Assembly: GCF_027579695.1 (NCBI RefSeq)
Contig: NC_083571.1
Coordinates: 39,741,943-39,805,942 of the forward strand
Source: Neoarius graeffei
Lineage: Eukaryota > Chordata > Actinopteri > Siluriformes > Ariidae
Direction of reading: 5' to 3'
DNA length: 64,000 nt
Shown: positions 10,254 to 21,394 of the stretch, piece by piece
Numbering within the stretch: the first letter of the stretch is position 1
Layout of the letters: every line of letters begins with the position of its first letter
The notes under the pieces: model-generated
Told to the model about the DNA's origin: nothing
Database searches by the model: none
Seen by the model: the letters and a program-made list of their open reading frames with translations, nothing else
Translations under genes and position numbers: made by a program

Positions 10254-11668
10254 CTGGTTCAACAGTGACAAGTGTGCATATGAAGATTAAATACATCACC
10301 GTGCATGCTTCCTACTTAAGGATCGTCCTCCTGAACGGAGCACTGAATGCATACTACAGGATTTAACACACTCCTTGTTCAGAGATGTTTTTCGATGCCA
10401 CTTGAATCAGGACATTAACCATGTTTTTAAAGGGGAACTGAAGTCATTTTTAAACTTGCTTTATTTCTTAATTAACGTTATTCAATCATGTTTTCAGTTT
10501 TATCATGACTCGTATTGGCATATTATATTACACTTATCGGCCTTTAGCCATGTTGAATGTAGTTCGTATGGTCCACGACAGGCGTCGCTTATCCGCACGA
10601 TCTTTGCGAGACTTCAAACGTGAAGCGTCAGCGCAGCCACTTTGAAAACTGTTTACACAGCGGCCAGATCGCCATATCGTTCCAATTTAGATTAAATTCG
10701 AGATTTGCCAGCTTCATCAGTGATGGAGATTATTCCATATGACTTCGAACCACTGGTTAAATGAAAAAAAAAAACAAAAAAAAACCCCACGCTTTCGGAC
10801 ACTAGCCCATCACGCTGGTATTTACGTCATTACTGTCGCACAATTAAACTGTGCCAGATCAGGTGGCTGATGGGTTTTCAAAATAATAAAATACATGCAT
10901 GTATTTTTGTGATATATACATATTATACTGAGCACATTTCCCACATTAATCAATACAAAGTACCTGCATATTTCAGTTTTTTTTTAAAATCAAGGCTGAA
11001 TACTTTCTTCTTTGCCGCTGCCTTTTATTAAATCAAATTTGAGACTTTTAATTTGATTTCTTTCAGCGCGACCGCAAAGCGTGATAGGATATATTGCTTT
11101 GGTTAGTGACCATCGGTTGTACACTACTTTTCGTGATGCATTGCGAGATACTCTGAGTGCACTATAAAGGGTGGAAATAATCCTCACTAAGGTTTCGGAC
11201 AGCACTACAAAATGGCGTCCTCACTATACAGTGAGTAGGGAGCGATTTCGGACACAGGGAAATCTTTCGGCTTGATTAAGTCAGCATTCGAAGGAGGGCG
11301 CATGCGTCTTTTGACAACGTTGGCAGATGTTGGTCACTTTGAGTTCCGCTGTACGTTTTACTTCTGTCCTATGAAGTCTCGCACAGGTCTCAGCAAATCT
11401 CGTTTACAGCCATTGCTTTGACATATGGACTGAAATATTACAGTGCTCAGCGTAAATGAGTACACCCCCTTTGAAAAGTAAAACTTTAAACAATATCTCA
11501 ATGAACACAATTTCCAAAATGTTGAAAAGACAAAGTTTAACATAACGTGTTTAACTTATAACAGGAAAAAGTAAGGTTAATAATATAACTTAGATTACAC
11601 ATTTTTCAGTTTTACTCAAATTAGGGTGGTGCAAAAATGAGTGCACCCCACAACAAAAACTACTACAT

Positions 11669-12400
11669 CTAGTACTTTGTATGGCCTCCATGATTTTTAA
11701 TGACAGCACCAAGTCTTCTAGGCATGGAATGAACAAGTTGGTGACATTTTGCAACATCAATCTTTTTCCATTCTTCAACAACGACCTCTTTTAGTGACTG
11801 GATGCTGGATGGAGAGTGATGCTCAACTTGTCTCTTCAGAATTCCCCATAGGTGTTCAATTGGGTTCAGATCAGGAGACATACTTGGCCACTGAATCACT
11901 TTCACCCTGTTCTTCTTCAGAAATCCAACAGTGGCCTTAGATGTGTGTTTAGGATCATTGTCATGTTGGAAAAGTGCAGGACAACCAAGGGCACGGAGCG
12001 ATGGTAGTATCTTCTCTGTCAGTACAGAGCAATACGTCTGTGAATTCATGATGCCATCAATGAAATGCAGCTCCCCGACACCAGCAGCACTCATGCAGCC
12101 CCACATAAGGACACTGCCACCACCATGTTTCACTGTAGGCACCATGCATTTTTCTTTGTATTCCTCACCTTTGCGATGCCATACAGTTTTGAAGCCATCA
12201 GTTCCAAAAACATTCATCTTGGTCTCATCACTCCAGAGTATAGAGTCCCAGTAGTCTTCATCTTTGTCAGCATGGGCCCTGGCAAACTCTAGGCGGGCTT
12301 TTTTGTGCCTGGGCTTTAGGAGAGGCTTCTTTTGTGGACGGCATCCATGCATGCCATTCCTCTGCAGTGTACGCCGTATTGTTTCACGGGAAATAGTCAC
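11669..12400 (-). pseudogene. Tc1 transposase, DDE part
   Basis: 243 codons from VTISRETIRRTLQRN through the DD34E catalytic triad ([24 protein letters not shown]) to the natural C-terminus GGHTKY. The N-terminal HTH half lies in another frame at 12423-12680, so the protein is split. Its start is lost at the snap-back junction near 12648. Confidence 0.85.
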
Positions 12401-13006
12401 CCCAGTTTGGCTTTCTACTTCTTTAGATAACTGCAGTGAACTTGCATGCCGATTTTCTTCTCATCAGAAGACGCTCCTGTCGAGGTGCTAACTTCCGTGG
12501 ACGACCTGGACGTCTCTGTGAGATGGTTGCAGTTCCATCTTTCTTAAATTTTTGTACCACTTTTGCTACAGTATTCTGACTGATAAGTAAAGCTTTGCTG
12601 ATCTTCTTGTAGCCTTCACCTTTGTGGTGTAAAGAAATTATTTTCTTTGGGGAATTCTGAAGAGACAAGTTGAGCATCACTCTCCATCCAGTGTCCAGTC
12701 ACTAAAAGAGGTCATTGTTAAAGAATGGAAAAAGATTGATATTGCAAAATGTCGCCAGCTTGTTCATTCCATGCCTAGAAGACTTGGTGCTGTCATTAAA
12801 AATCATGGCGGCCATACAAAGTACTAGATGTAGTAGTTTTTGTTGTGGGGTGTACTCATTTTTGCACCACCCTAATTTGAGTAAAACTGAAAAATGTGTA
12901 ATCCAAGTTATATTATTAACCTTACTTTCACGTTATAAGTTAAACAGATGTTATATTAAACATTTTGGAAATTGTGTGTGTTCATTGTTTAAAATGTTAC
13001 TTTTCA

Positions 13007-13380
13007 GGGACGGCACAGTGGTGTAGTGGTTAGCGCTGTCGCCTCACAGCAAGAAGGTCCAGGTTCGAGCCCCGTGGCCGGCGAGGGCCTTTCTGTGTGG
13101 AGTTTGCATGTTTTCCCCGTGTCCACGTGGGTTTCCTCCGGGTGCTCCGGTTTCCCCCACAGTCCAAAGACATGCAGGTTAGGTTAACTGGTGGCTCTAA
13201 ATTGACCATAGGTGTGAATGTGAGTGTGAATGGTTGTCTGTGTCTATGTGTCAGCCCTGTGATGACCTGGCGACTTGTCCAGGGTGTACCCCGCCTTTCG
13301 CCCGTAGTCAGCTGGGATAGGCTCCAGCTTGCCTGCGACCCTGTAGAACAGGATAAAGCGGCTAGAGATAATGAGATGAG
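13007..13380 (+). mobile_element. tRNA-derived SINE, nested in Tc1
   Basis: About 374 bp. The head has pol III A-box (GTGTAGTGGTTAGCG) and B-box (GGTTCGAGCCC) motifs, the body is conserved, and the tail ends GATAATGAGATGAG. It is flanked by the 13-bp duplication ATGTTACTTTTCA (12994-13006, 13381-13393). This is the most abundant SINE family in the window. Confidence 0.93.
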
Positions 13381-13559
13381 ATGTTACTTTTCAAAGGGGC
13401 TGTACTCATTTACGCTGAGCACTGTACAGAGCATGTTTCAAACCCTCGTAACTTGCTATAGCAATGACAAAATAGCTGTCAGAAATGCATTCCTATATTT
13501 AATAAAATGAGATAAATAGAATTTTGATGATAAAAAATTGGCCTTCAGTTCCTCTTTAA

Positions 13560-14050
13560 TTGTGAAATGTGTGACATCACACAGACCTGACCCAGGATCA
13601 TTACAACTCTCTGACTGTCTCATCAAAGTCCTCAGCGTGTCGCTGGAACAATTATCTATAACTTTACCTTCATTATAAATGCAAAAATCTATTAATATTC
13701 ATGAACTCTTCAGCTCGAGTGTCAAAGAGTCACAAAGTCTCTTTAGGAGACATTGAAACTCCATTCATTCATATTATTGAACCAATTCATTAAAATTGCC
13801 GTTTCTCAAAAATCAACGGTTCACAAATCGTTACTGGAATAAGTGCTGAATAAATATTTCCATAAAAACAGCAATTAAATGTGTTTAGGCTGAGAGTTAA
13901 TCAGAGAAACGATTATATCGTTATTAACAAACCGGAAGTGGAGAACAGTAACTTAGCTAATACGCTATTCTTTACCGGAAACTCATACTTGTGGTTTTTT
14001 TTTTTCATTAAACTGGTAAAAGTCATTAATATGCAGAAACTCTATGCTTT
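13560..14050. other. hpf1: hpf1 intron 1, proximal part
   Basis: Unique-looking AT-rich sequence between the TTAA element and exon 1. No coding or repeat signature seen. Confidence 0.4.
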
Positions 14051-14058
14051 TTATTCAC

Positions 14059-14100
14059 CTGTGCTGCAGATTTGGATTTTCTTTTCCCGCGTCCCGCCAT
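14059..14100 (-). CDS. hpf1: hpf1 coding exon 1
   Basis: First coding exon of histone PARylation factor 1, read on the minus strand from the ATG at 14100-14098. It encodes 14 residues, MAGRGKRKSKSAAQ, then a GTGAAT donor. Human HPF1 also opens with a short basic glycine-rich stretch (MVGGGGKRRPGG). The exon ends in phase 0 and joins in frame to exon 2 at 10253. HPF1 is a nuclear partner of PARP1/PARP2 that completes their active site and redirects ADP-ribosylation to serine; its catalytic acidic residues lie in C-terminal exons left of this window. Exon-intron phases agree across all four exons seen here (0, 1, 2, then a 99-nt exon). The assignment of this tiny exon rests on phase, start context and N-terminal resemblance. 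Confidence 0.75.
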
Positions 14101-14215
14101 GTTTCTGGTCTTTCTCTCTACACAGCCTTGACTGACGTCATGACGTAAACAGTGCTATCAGCCAATAGCAGAGTGCAGATCAGATCTATTTCCGGTTCCG
14201 TTTAGTTCGGCATGA
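14101..14215 (-). promoter_or_regulatory. hpf1: hpf1 5' UTR and proximal promoter
   Basis: Immediately upstream of the hpf1 ATG on the minus strand. It contains a CRE-like TGACGTCA (about 14133-14140), a CCAAT motif (GCCAATAG near 14161) and an ETS-like TTCCGGTTCCG (about 14190-14201). These are typical of TATA-less housekeeping promoters. The transcription start is not resolvable by eye. Confidence 0.5.
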
Positions 14216-14892
14216 TGACTTAAAAAATATGGAGCAATGAAAAATAATACAGCCATGATAAACATTTAGTTTCAAAATACAGTTTATTGTTTTATCTTCC
14301 TTTAAAATATATTTCTTTATTTTTTTCGCTGTCCAAATCCTGCGCTCTGATTGGCTGGCGAGCGGGTCCATATCCGGACAGACCCCGGTTACAGACCTCT
14401 GGCGATTCGCTCGTTCACAACAACAACAAACATAGTAGCATTTTTTGTCAACATTTATCTTTTTTTATAAGATTTATAATATTATCAAAAATCTTGTAAA
14501 TTTTTGCCAGCATTTCTCAGGAGAATAGCATTAATTTTACAGCATGGATAGCGATAACGACAGTGTTCACAGCGAAAGCGAGTTTTACTACCCTGAGGAA
14601 GAAGAAATAAAAGAAAACATTTCAGGAGAAAGCTGAAAACCTGTAACTTGCTAACGCTGAGCAAAAACATGACTGAATCCTGAATGACTCCTATTTGTAT
14701 AAATAGGGGACTACATTGGCGGCAAAATGTAGTTTTTTTTTTTCCTGCCATGGAAGGGCACTTGTATACCGAGGAGGAAGCCATTTGCATTACAGCTGTG
14801 AATGAGGATTCAAAATGGCGGCTCAGCTCGGTTTTCCCTTTCGAGCGCTCTCGTTTTCTGTTAGAATTTGGTAAAGAAAAAAATAAATATAT

Positions 14893-15038
14893 TATTTACC
14901 AGCTTAAGGTCGGTCCGTATGGTGAAATACCGTGACCTCGGCCTTAAATACTGACCTCGACCCAGAGGGCCTCGCTCAGTACTTTCAAGGCCTCGGGCAT
15001 GGTATTTCACCATACGGACCTCCCAGCTGGTAAATAAC
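14893..15038. repeat. palindromic segment of the tandem unit
   Basis: Arms of roughly 45 bp. TTACCAGCTTAAGGTCGGTC and GTATGGTGAAATACC are mirrored by GGTATTTCACCATACGGACC and CAGCTGGTAA. The same palindrome ends units two (about 15620-15765) and three (about 16620-16766). Confidence 0.85.
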
Positions 15039-16216
15039 ATTTTTTTTTTTTTACGGTCCAAATCCTGCGCTCTGATTGGCTGGCGAGCGGGTCCATATCC
15101 TACGGTACGGACCCCGGTTATGGACCTCTAGCGATTCGCTCGTTCACAACAACAAACATAGTAGCATTTTTTGTCAACATTTATCTTTTTTTATAAGATT
15201 TATAATATTATCAAAAATCTTATAAATTTTTGCCAGCATTTCTCAGGAGAATAGCATTAATTTTACAGCATGGATAGCGATAACGACAGTGTTCACAGCG
15301 AAAGCGAGTTTTACTACCCTGAGGAAAAAGAAATAAAAGAAAACATTTCAGGAGAAAGCTAAAAACCTGTAATTTGCTAACGCTGAGCAAAAACATGGCT
15401 GAATCCTGAATGACTCCTATTTGTATAAATAGGGGACTACATAGGCGGCAAAATGTAGTTTTTTTTTTTCCTGCCATGGAAGTGAACTTGTATACCAAGG
15501 AGGAAGCCATTTGCATTACAGCTGTGAATGAGGATTCAAAATGGTGGCTCGGCTCGGTTTTCCCTTTTGGGCGCTCTCGTTTTCTGTTAGAATTTGGTAA
15601 AGAAAAAATAAATATATTATTTACCAGCTTAAGGTCGGTCCGTATGGTGAAATACCGTGACCTCGGCCTTGAATACTGACCTCGACCCAGAGGGCCTCGC
15701 TCAGTACTTTCAAGACCTCAGTCACGGTATTTCACCATACGGACCTCCCAGCTGGTAAATAACATTTTTTTTTTTACGGTCCAAATCCTGCGCTCTGATT
15801 GGCTGGCGAGCGGGTCCATATCTTACGGTACGGACCCCGGTTATGGACCTCTGGCGATTTGCTCGTTCACAACAGCAAACATAGTAGCATTTTTTGTCAA
15901 CATTTATCTTTTTTTATAAGATTTATTTATAAGATTATCAAAAATCTTGTAAATTTTTGCCAGCATTTCTCAGGAGAATAGCATTAATTTTACAGCATGG
16001 ATAGCGATAACGACAGTGTTCACAGCGAAAGTGAGTTTTACTACCCTGAGGAAGAAGAAATAAAAGAAAACATTTCAGGAGAAAGCTAAAAACCTGTAAT
16101 TTGCTAACGCTGAGCAAAAACATGGCTGAATCCTGAATGACTCCTATTTGTATAAATAGGGGACTACATAGGCAGCAAAATGTAGTTTTTTTTTTTTTTC
16201 CTGCCATGGAAGTGCA

Positions 16217-16476
16217 GCAAAGGGGAGTCCCATATACGATTCGTACATTGGGGGAGTGCCTGTTAGAGAGCGCACTTGTCCTGGGCCATCGGCATAGTGA
16301 GGTAGGGTGGCCAGTTCCTTTCCTCGCCGCCTTTAACTTCCCCAGTGTTTCCACCAGGTCCCCATTCACTGCTGGGTGGACAGGGAGCGAGCCCCAGATC
16401 CCCGTCGAGCCGAGGCTCGAACCAGGGACCGTTCGCTTAGCGGTCAAGCGCTCTAACCACTTGGCCACCTGCGCTC
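16217..16476 (-). mobile_element. tRNA-Leu/Ser-like SINE
   Basis: On the minus strand the head reads GGGAGCGCAGGTGGCCAAGT and then a B-box GGTTCGAGCC, a clear tRNA-derived pol III promoter with TGGCCAAGTGG A-box. Flanked by the direct repeat CCATGGAAGTGCA (16204-16216, 16477-16489). It differs from the abundant SINE family elsewhere in the window and interrupts only the third tandem unit, so it inserted after the array formed. Confidence 0.85.
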
Positions 16477-16764
16477 CCATGGAAGTGCACTTGTATACCG
16501 AGGAGGAAGCCATTTGCATTACGGCCGTGAATGAGGATTCAAAACGGCGGCTCGGCTCGGTTTTCCCTTTCGGGCGCTCTCGTTTTCTGTTAGAATTTGG
16601 TAAAGAAAAAAATAAATATATTATTTACCAGCTTAAGGTCGGTCCGTATGGTGAAATACCGTGACCTCGGCCTTAAATACTGACCTCGACCCAGAGGGCC
16701 TCGCTCAGTACTTTCAAGACCTCGGTCACGGTATTTCACCATACAGACCTCCCAGCTGGTAAAT

Positions 16765-16767
<3 letters not shown>

Positions 16768-16812
<45 letters not shown>

Positions 16813-16840
16813 TATTTTTTTTTTTTTTTTTTTAATTTGT
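16768..16840. repeat. (TA)n and T-rich tract
   Basis: Dinucleotide TA run (about 16769-16808) followed by poly-T, bordering the tandem array. Confidence 0.95.
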
Positions 16841-16904
16841 GTGCGTGTTTCATAAAATCATGTCTATTCTTTTATGTTTTTGTCTGAAAAGTATTTAGAA
16901 GTTT

Positions 16905-17130
16905 AAATGAATGAATGAATGAATGAATGGTTTATTTCGGTTACAATCTACAGTACAAAACTTACATTTTGTGCACTCAGCTGACAAAGAATTATTATAC
17001 ATGCTTGCACTAAACATTTTCACACAAAAAAATTTAACAAACTCTGTAACCGAAAAAGGAATAGGCTGAAGCCAAGGCTTATTTTTGCTAAATACTAAAA
17101 CAAAACAGTAATAATAATACACGCTAAACA
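16905..17130 (-). repeat. possible LINE 3' end with (TTCA)n tail
   Basis: (TGAA)n at 16908-16928 is followed by sequence that on the minus strand reads NKPWLQPIPFSVTEFVKFFC. This resembles the 3' end of a fish LINE with a tetranucleotide tail. Family not assigned. Confidence 0.35.
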
Positions 17131-17134
17131 GGAA

Positions 17135-17669
17135 TCATGGGATTTTCCCTCTCATACAACAGAGCACTGGAAACACACCGGAAATGGGACCAGAATGCAG
17201 TTCAGTTCTCTGGTGTTACCACATGGTGGCAGCTCGGGTGGGTGATACCCCTGAGTGTCTTTTCAATCTGACATCCAGTGATACTCAGGCTAGTATCCCG
17301 ATGATGAGACACTGAGACGTTAAGTCTTCTTATTTGCACAAAAACAGGAAATCTTTGTGATTCCTACAGTGAAAACTGGTAAATACAGACATCAAAAGTT
17401 GTACTTCAAAGCTTTGGCATTCATAAGAAAAATTATAAAAGATCAGACTTCTCTATTTTGTTTTAATTTTTAATAACAGTGATTATAAAACAGGTTCAGT
17501 AATGTCTCACAAATGTTTATTTACAGTCAACTGTTTGGAGCTATATACAGGTTCAAGAATATTCAATGACAAGGATTTCCTTTCTGGCATTGTGCGGCTG
17601 ACTAACTGGCAGAATCTGCTTCCTTTGTGTGCCTGGGGCTCCCGAGTGGCACAACAGAGTTTGAGCTCT
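17135..17669. other. unassigned intergenic sequence
   Basis: No coding, RNA or repeat signature that I can support. Confidence 0.3.
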
Positions 17670-17677
17670 TGCAAACA

Positions 17678-18052
17678 TCCATACATACATTATCCATAAC
17701 CACTTATCCTGTGCAGGGTCCTGGGCAAGCTGGAGCCTATCCCAGCTGACTATGGGCGAAAGGCGGGGTACACCCTGGACAAGTCGCCAGGTCATCACAG
17801 GGCTGACACATAGACACAGACAACCATTCACACTCACATTCACACCTACGGTCAATTTAGAGCCACCGATTAGCCTAACTGCATGTCTTTGGACTGTGGG
17901 GGAAACCGGAGCACCCGGAGGAAACCCACGCAGACAGGGAGAACATGCAAACTCCACACAGAAAGGCCGTCGTCAACCACTGGGCTCAAACCCAGAACCT
18001 TCTTGCTGTGAGGTGACAATGCTAACCACTACAGCACTGTGCCGCCTCCTCA
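17678..18052 (-). mobile_element. tRNA-derived SINE
   Basis: Minus-strand copy of the abundant SINE, somewhat diverged. Flanked by TGCAAACA (17670-17677, 18053-18060). Confidence 0.88.
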
Positions 18053-18069
18053 TGCAAACACAAATGGGC

Positions 18070-18300
18070 AAATAGTGTGTCGTCCCCCCGAGTGTGTTAC
18101 GCCACCCTCTAATATTGCATGAGCAGCAGTTTGTAAAGATGTGGTCAGCCGGCACACGTGCCTCAGAGGAAGTATGTGATGACCTTTGCCTTCCCTGATT
18201 AGTCGCTGTCTTGTGACAGGAGAAACCTAACCCTGACCTGTCTGGTGCATGGGAATTGGCCATATCTAAATTAGGAAGAAAAATTTGGAAAAATCCAAGA
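18070..18300. repeat. interspersed repeat fragment
   Basis: The segment beginning GTGTGTCGTCCCCCCGAGTG and ending GGGAATTGGCCATATCTAAA resembles a common fish SINE/LINE tail. The phrase GTGTCGTCCCCCCGAGT also occurs at about 37607-37623 in an LINE-derived context. Confidence 0.4.
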
Positions 18301-18570
18301 AAATAATGAGTGCCTGTTATTGATTTTTTTTAAACATGTGGATAGATTCACAAAAGTGAAACATCAGGATTGGAAGTATTGATACCCGCCCATCGTGAGT
18401 GTGTGAAATTCTGGCTGGGATGCATCAACATTTTTGTGAGCCTTTGAAGGTCATAATTGAAGACCGTTCATTTTGACAGATTATTATTTCTATCAATAGG
18501 AAAAAAGAAGGACTAACACGAACAATTCAGAGATTTAAATAAAACTTTCACAGAATTATCTCTGCTAAGG

Positions 18571-18933
18571 GTGGCGTGGTGGTGTAGTGGTTAGCGCTGT
18601 CGCCTCACAGCAAGAAGGTCCGGGTTCGAGCCCCATGGCTGGCGAGGGCCTTTCTGTGCAGAGTTTGCATGTTCTCCCCGTGTGCGCGTGGGTTTCCTCC
18701 GGGTGCTCCGGTTTCCCCCACAGTCCAAAGACATGCAGGTTAGGTTAACTGGTGACTCTAAATTGACCGTAGGTGTGAATGTGAGTGTGAATGGTTGTCT
18801 GTGTCTATGTGTCAGCCCTGTGATGACCTGGAGACTTGTCCAGGGTGTACCCCGCCTTTCGCCCGTAGTCAGCTGGGATAGGCTCCTGCGACCCTGTAGA
18901 ACAGGATAAAGCAGCTAGAGATAATGAGATGAG
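18571..18933 (+). mobile_element. tRNA-derived SINE
   Basis: Plus-strand copy flanked by the 13-bp duplication ATCTCTGCTAAGG (18558-18570, 18934-18946). Confidence 0.92.
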
Positions 18934-18949
18934 ATCTCTGCTAAGGACA

Positions 18950-19770
18950 GAGGCATGTTTCCATCTCCTTTGTCTTTGAGCACCATCAGCTTTTCTTTTT
19001 TTTTTAAACATATTTACAGATCTCTATAGTGATTGATATATTTTGGGATTTGGAATCAATTACTGAAACACTAAAGGCTTGCACCCAGAGGCATCAGCTG
19101 GGAGAGCGGCATTTCAGTCATTAGTCATTATCATAACACACATACAGTACAGCTGATTCATGTCAAATAACATTGTTCAGTAATTGTTCTAAAAATAAAT
19201 TTCATAAATGGCATCATCACCATTCCTGCATCTTTAGAAAAGAAGAGTAAATCTGTTTTTAGTTATCATGTTATTTTAATCATTTTCAGTGGAACTGTCA
19301 TAAAGATATTTATGGCAATGGTATTAATATGATCAGTTGATGCTTGATCGTGCATTGAATGATTAAATAACAAATTTGTGTGCCATCCAACTAAAACAAT
19401 TTCAATTTAATTGTATAGATCATGAAAATAATCAGGGTTTTATTCAGTATGTTTCCTCATAGACTGATTGGTTGGGGAAGATTGAGATAAATTGGTAGAT
19501 TAATAAAGTAAATTAATAGTTTCCTTTAAATGTCAGTTGATTGTTTTAGAAAATTTAACATTTGTTTTTATTATGTTTTTTGATAGTGTGTTTACACCAC
19601 TGCTATTTTGTACATAGTTTTATTTTAGAGTGCATTTTTATCTATATTATCTATATTTATAAATATTTATATATATTGTTTTTCTTAATATAATTTTTTT
19701 GTAATCTTTATCTGTTTTTACAAGTAAGGTGAGAGAGAAACGGCATTTCGATTCTCCTATATGTCCTGGA
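18950..19770. other. unassigned AT-rich intergenic sequence
   Basis: AT-rich sequence with no coding, RNA or repeat boundary that I recognise. Confidence 0.3.
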
Positions 19771-19774
19771 TATA

Positions 19775-21394
19775 CAGTGCTCAGCGTAAATGAGTGCACC
19801 CCCTTTGAAAAGTAACATTTTAAACAATAGCTCAACGAACACAATTTCCAAAATGTTGATGAGACAAAGTTGAATATAACATCTGTTTAACTTATAATGT
19901 GAAAGTAAGGTTAATAATATAACTTAGATTACACATTTTTCAGTTTTACTCAAATTAGGGTGGTGCAAAAATGAGTACACCCCACAACAAAAACTACTAC
20001 ATCTAGTACTTCGTATGGCCTCCATGATTTTTAATGACAGCACCAAGTCTTCTAGGCATGGAATGAACAAGTTGGCGATTTTGCAACATCAATCTTTTTC
20101 CATTCTTCAACAATGACCTCTTTTAGTGACTGGATGCTGGATGGAGAGTGATGCTCAACTTGTCCCTTCAGAATTCCCCATAGGTGTTCGATTGGGTTCA
20201 GATCAGGAGACATACTTGGCCACTGAATCACTTTCACCCTGTTCTTCTTCAGAAATCCAGCAGTGGCCTTAGATGTGTGTTTAGGATCATTGTCATGTTG
20301 GAAAAGTGCAGGACGGCCAAGGGCATGGAGTGATGGTAGCATCTTCTCTTTCAGTATAGAGCAATACATCTGTGAATTCATGATGCCATCAATGAAATGC
20401 AGCTCCCCGACACCAGCAGCACTCATGCAGCCCCACATAAGGACACTGCCACCACCATGTTTCACTGTAGGCACCATGCATTTTTCTTTGTATTCCTCAC
20501 CTTTGCGATGCCATACAGTTTTGAAGCCATCAGTTCCAAAAACATTTATCTTGGTCTCATCACTCCAGAGTATAGAGTCCCAGTAGTCTTCATCTTTGTG
20601 AACATGGGTCCTGGCAAACTCTAGGCGGGCTTTTTTGTGCCTGGGCTTTAGGAGAGGCTTCTTTTGTGGACGGCATCCATGCATGCCATTCCTCTGCAGT
20701 GTACGCTGTATTGTGTCACAGGAAATAGTCACCCCAGTTTGGCTTTCTACTTCTTTAGATAACTGCAGTGAACTTGCATGCCGATTTTCTTCTCATCAGA
20801 AGACGCTCCTGTCGAGGTGCTAACTTCCGTGGACGACCTGGACGTCTCTGTGAGATGGTTGCAGTTCCATCTTTCTTAAATTTTTGTACCACTTTTGCTA
20901 CAGTATTCTGACTGATAAGTAAAGCTTTGCTGATCTTCTTGTAGCCTTCACCTTTGTGGTGTAAAGAAATTATTTTCTTTCTCAGGTCTTGTGTCATTTC
21001 TCTTCCATGTGGTGCCATTGCTGACAGCATGAAATGGGAAGGGGTTTTCATTAAGTAACACCCTTTTATAGTCAACTGTCTGCTGGACACCTGTGTAATG
21101 ACTAATTAGACTCACCTGTGATTGTATTCTTGTTAAATTAGACATTTGTAGTCTACAATTTAGCTTTGCTCCAGAGACTTTCAGTGGGGTGTACTCATTT
21201 TTGCACCACCCTAATTTGAGTAAAACTGAAAAATGTGTAATCTAAGTTATATTATTAACCTTACTTTCACGTTATAAGTTAAACAGATGTTATATTAAAC
21301 TTTGTCTTGTCAACATTTTGGAAATTGTGTTCATTGAGATATTGTTTAAAATATTACTTTTCAAAGGGGGTGCACTCATTTATGCTGAGCACTG
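19775..21394 (-). mobile_element. Tc1-like transposon with about 210-bp TIRs
   Basis: Flanked by TA (19773-19774, 21395-21396). It begins CAGTGCTCAGCGTAAATGAG, and terminal inverted repeats extend about 210 bp (to about 19985 and from about 21188). One transposase lies on the minus strand. It is the same family as the snap-back copy at 11441-13424 but with normal architecture. Non-functional as it stands because the transposase is frame-shifted. Confidence 0.93.
20016..21018 (-). pseudogene. Tc1 transposase (frameshifted)
   Basis: ATG at 21018 gives MAPHGREMTQDLRKKIISLH, with paired-like HTH (ISKALLISQNTVAKVVQKFK) and GRPRKL hook. A frameshift near 20800 (after LLMRR; the conserved ENRHASSLQLSKEV is in the other frame) splits it from the DDE half, 20732-20052 ([24 protein letters not shown]). 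A second shift near 20075 alters the last residues. The first shift is identical to that in the copy at 11441-13424. Confidence 0.88.

Larger units (their letters stand above)
11441..13424 (-). mobile_element. Tc1-like transposon with snap-back (inverted own end) structure
   Basis: Flanked by TA (11439-11440, 13425-13426). The left arm, 11441-11847, includes the long TIR and the 3' coding end; it reappears inverted at 12649-13424 (interrupted by a SINE at 13007-13380). The right-hand TIR and transposase N-terminus were therefore replaced by an inverted copy of the left end. The minus-strand transposase retains the HTH region (12680-12423: SLHHKGEGYKKISKALLISQ) and the DDE domain (12400-11669: [27 protein letters not shown]). 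A frameshift separates the two halves near 12450, the same one as in the copy at 19775-21394. Confidence 0.9.
10431..13555. mobile_element. TTAA-flanked non-autonomous DNA transposon hosting a Tc1
   Basis: Ends AGGGGAACTGAAG and CTTCAGTTCCTCT are near-perfect inverted repeats flanked by TTAA (10427-10430, 13556-13559), the target preference of Kolobok and piggyBac elements. The body outside the nested Tc1 is about 1.1 kb with no convincing transposase. It lies in hpf1 intron 1 and contains the Tc1 at 11441-13424. Confidence 0.75.
14333..16767. repeat. three-unit tandem array, about 725 bp per unit
   Basis: Units start with CCAAATCCTGCGCTCTGATT at 14333, 15058 and 15781 (spacing 725 and 723 bp). 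The third unit is about 714 bp once a SINE insertion is subtracted. Each unit contains a conserved 30-codon frame, MDSDNDSVHSESEFYYPEEE (15270 copy has EEKE), at 14544, 15270 and 15997; a second conserved frame MEGHLYTEEEAICITAVNED (first unit wording); and, at the unit end, a 145-bp palindrome beginning TTTACCAGC and ending GCTGGTAAA. The arrangement suggests local tandem duplication of a transposon-derived block. No transposase recognised. It lies just upstream of hpf1. Confidence 0.85.

Noticed and set aside
14485-14790. Minus-strand 100-codon frames in the tandem array (MQMASSSVYKC)
   Set aside because: Antisense to the more protein-like acidic frames; no recognisable motif. Treated as shadow frames.
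16430-16475. Functional tRNA-Leu or tRNA-Ser gene
   Set aside because: A- and B-boxes are present, but the sequence continues into a SINE body and is flanked by a 13-bp target duplication.
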